From Laburnicola sp. R22_1 (Eukaryota > Ascomycota > Dothideomycetes > Pleosporales > Didymosphaeriaceae): a stretch of 64,000 nucleotides of DNA. The stretch is from the NCBI GenBank assembly GCA_014281115.1, contig JACONQ010000002.1, forward strand, positions 3,038,001 through 3,102,000, in the 5' to 3' direction. Shown here piece by piece: positions 62,369 to 64,000 of this stretch; the stretch's first letter is position 1; every line of letters begins with the position of its first letter. The position numbers were made by a program, and so were the translations under genes. Under the pieces are notes generated by a model. It saw only the letters and a program-made list of their open reading frames with translations, ran no database searches and was not told the DNA's origin.

Positions 62369-64000
62369 GCCCGGACAGATTAGTCCGCTGGACAGTTTTT
62401 GCTAAGGCCACAACACTTCACTATAAATCATAATGTCTCAACAACACGACGCGTTATCATCTAATCAAGAAGGCAGAATTGAGCTTGCCCTTCACGCCTA
62501 TCAGAATAAGCAAATTTCAAGCCTGCGACGCGCTGCTGCAGTATATAATATCCCAAAGTCTACACTAAGCAATTGAATCAACGGAATCACCACCCAAGCA
62601 GATACACGATCAGGCATGGCAAAGCTTACCGCGACCGAAGAGCAGACGCTCATACAGTATATCCTCGACCTATATTCGCGAGGATTTGCACCCTGGCTAG
62701 GTAAGGTGGAAGATATAGCCAACAAACTGCTAGCTGCGCAGCACAGAGACCCTGTAGGACAATGCTGGGCTTAGCGCTTCGTAAAGCGCGTACCTGAGCT
62801 TAAAATAGCTTTTAATCAAGCGAAGGACTAACAGAGGATATAACAGGAAGACCTAGAGGTTATAAACGCGTGGTTTTAGCTAGTAGAGGACACAAAAGCC
62901 AAGTATAGAGTGCAGGATAAAGACATCCATAACTTCGATAAGACAGGCTTCTAGATAGGAGTTATTGGCTTAATAAAGGTTGTAACTGGTTCAGAAAGAC
63001 GTTCTCAACCTACGCTTGTTCAGCCAGGCAACCGCGAGTGGGTCACAGTGATTTAGAGTATTTGCGCTGCTAGGTATGCTGCCCCACCCTTTATCATCTA
63101 TAAAGGGCGAGTCCACATCTTAGCGTGGTATAAGGAGACCAGTATCCCCCGCGATTGGAAGCTCTCAGTCTCTGAGACCGGCTGGACCAACAGCGAGCTT
63201 AGAGTCGCGTGGTTGAAGCACTTTAACGCGTATATAAGGCCGCGCATAGTGGGGTTATAGAGGTTACTTATTCTGGACGGCCATAAGAGCCACCACTCCT
63301 AGAATTTCAAGGATTATTGCCTAGAACAGAAGATCCTAACACTCTGTATGCCAGCGCACTTATCTCATATCCTCCAGCCGCTTGATGTGGTCTGTTTCGC
63401 GCTACTAAAGCTGAAGTACTCCTAGCGCGTGCGGGACTTGGCGCGCCAACGCGTCTTTTATATCAACAAAGAGGGCTTCCTACCAGCCTTTCGCGACGCG
63501 TTTTTTAATATGTTTATATTAGAAAACTATAAGAAAGCCTTTAAGGCCTCTAGGCTTGTTCCTTTAGATGCGTTAGTAGTGGTAGATCGCCTTAATGTGC
63601 GTATTCACACTCCACCTCAGGGTACCCCACCGGATACACCATGGCAAGCCAGGACCCCAAGCAATACCCTTAAGTTTGGATCCCAGTCAAAGCTTGTACG
63701 CGACTCTTTTATTCGGTCTCTACCTAATACTAAATCAAGCTACTTACAGCTTATAAAAGGTGCTGAACTTATGCTCTACCATAGTGTACTTTAAGAGACC
63801 CGTATTAAGGAACTTAAGGAGCAAATTAAGGTTCTAACGAAGCGAAAAACGCGTAAAAGAAAGCGCATTCAGAAAGGTAGGACGCTAGGCTTTGCTCAGG
63901 GAGCAGATTTAGGAGTAGAAAGCCCTTCTATTAGGGTGAAGTTGTCAAAAAGGGCGCGAGGTAGTGGTGAGGGAGAGGCAGGTCCCTTAACACAACGCCG
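62369..64000 (+). mobile_element. Fot1/pogo-type DNA transposon 3 (right end outside window)
   Basis: The left terminus GCCCGGACAGATTAGTCCGC begins after a TA (62367-62368). Like the other two elements, it contains an internally repeated motif (GGACAG twice, with GTCCG). The interior is GC-balanced and codes for a pogo-like transposase from 62433. The right TIR is not reached, so the element is partial here. Confidence 0.8.
62433..64000 (+). pseudogene. Fot1/pogo transposase of element 3 (partial, degenerate)
   Basis: Starts MSQQHDALSSNQEGRIELAL, followed by a psq-type HTH region (SLRRAAAVYNIPKSTLSN) and then a stop where a conserved Arg/Trp region continues. Catalytic blocks are HNFDKTGF (first Asp), LLILDGHKSHHS (second Asp) and HLSHILQPLDVVCF (third Asp). 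About nine in-frame stops, mostly TAG/TAA at expected Q or W positions, interrupt it through 63420. After that a frame of 121 codons (63429-63794) is open, covering FINKEGFLPAFRDAFFNMF-type helices. A Lys/Arg-rich tail runs to the window edge. It differs from the transposases at 27-34 kb and is another family. Confidence 0.85.

Noticed and set aside
63429..63794. 121-aa ORF as an independent gene
   Set aside because: It is the undisrupted piece of the Fot1/pogo-like transposase C-terminal half, in frame with the catalytic blocks upstream.
1..64000. tRNA and rRNA genes
   Set aside because: I found no stretch with a convincing A-box/B-box pair and cloverleaf, nor rRNA-like sequence. A tRNAscan-SE run would settle it.

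Overview
The window is nuclear DNA of a filamentous ascomycete, most likely a Dothideomycete (Pleosporales-like). That placement is an inference. The supporting evidence is short GT-AG introns with CTAA(C/T)-type branch sites, fungal gene families (ROK1, ATP synthase subunit g, Ync13/Munc13, INO4-type bHLH, HPM1, fungal type-2 glycosyltransferase, PDR-type ABC transporter) and a two-compartment genome. GC-balanced gene blocks alternate abruptly with very AT-rich, gene-free blocks (about 1-1545, 45.2-46.9 kb, 61.2-62.4 kb). The AT-rich blocks and the transposons carry stop codons of the kind left by repeat-induced point mutation (RIP).

Layout. 1-1.55 kb is AT-rich repeat debris. 1.55-5.79 kb is GC-balanced but without a supportable gene. 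5.8-9.3 kb holds a convergent pair resembling L-rhamnono-lactonase (+) and L-rhamnose 1-dehydrogenase (-), two consecutive steps of the oxidative L-rhamnose pathway. 9.7-26.9 kb is a housekeeping block: ROK1 helicase (-), ATP synthase subunit g (-), a damaged alpha/beta hydrolase (+), Ync13-like MUN/C2 protein (-), INO4-like bHLH (+), HPM1 histidine methyltransferase (+), a conserved membrane protein (-) and mitochondrial threonyl-tRNA synthetase (+).

27.4-34.4 kb is a transposon nest. It has two Fot1/pogo-type DNA transposons placed side by side and sharing one TA dinucleotide; the first is split by a 5'-truncated non-LTR retrotransposon with a 14-bp target duplication. 35.0-40.4 kb is a 19-exon PDR-type ABC transporter carrying three frame lesions. 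It converges on a secreted HExxH protein related to conidiation-specific protein 13, which also has a frame break. A BTB protein (43.3 kb) and an AT-rich block follow.

47-60 kb holds a secreted DUF5695 protein (+), a membrane-anchored GH16 glucanase-like protein (-), a multi-pass family-2 glycosyltransferase (+) and an ACC-synthase-like aminotransferase (+). Immediately downstream lies a decayed tandem array with a period of about 104-105 bp (35 codons). The window ends in AT-rich DNA with a MITE-like element and the 5' part of a third Fot1/pogo-like element.

The less expected signals are: (i) sharp alternation of amino (A/C)-rich and keto (G/T)-rich DNA every few hundred bases through exons, introns and UTRs at about 5.6-14.6 and 21.6-24.1 kb; (ii) the 105-bp array; (iii) the precisely datable transposon nest; (iv) clustered frame lesions in accessory genes while core genes stay intact.
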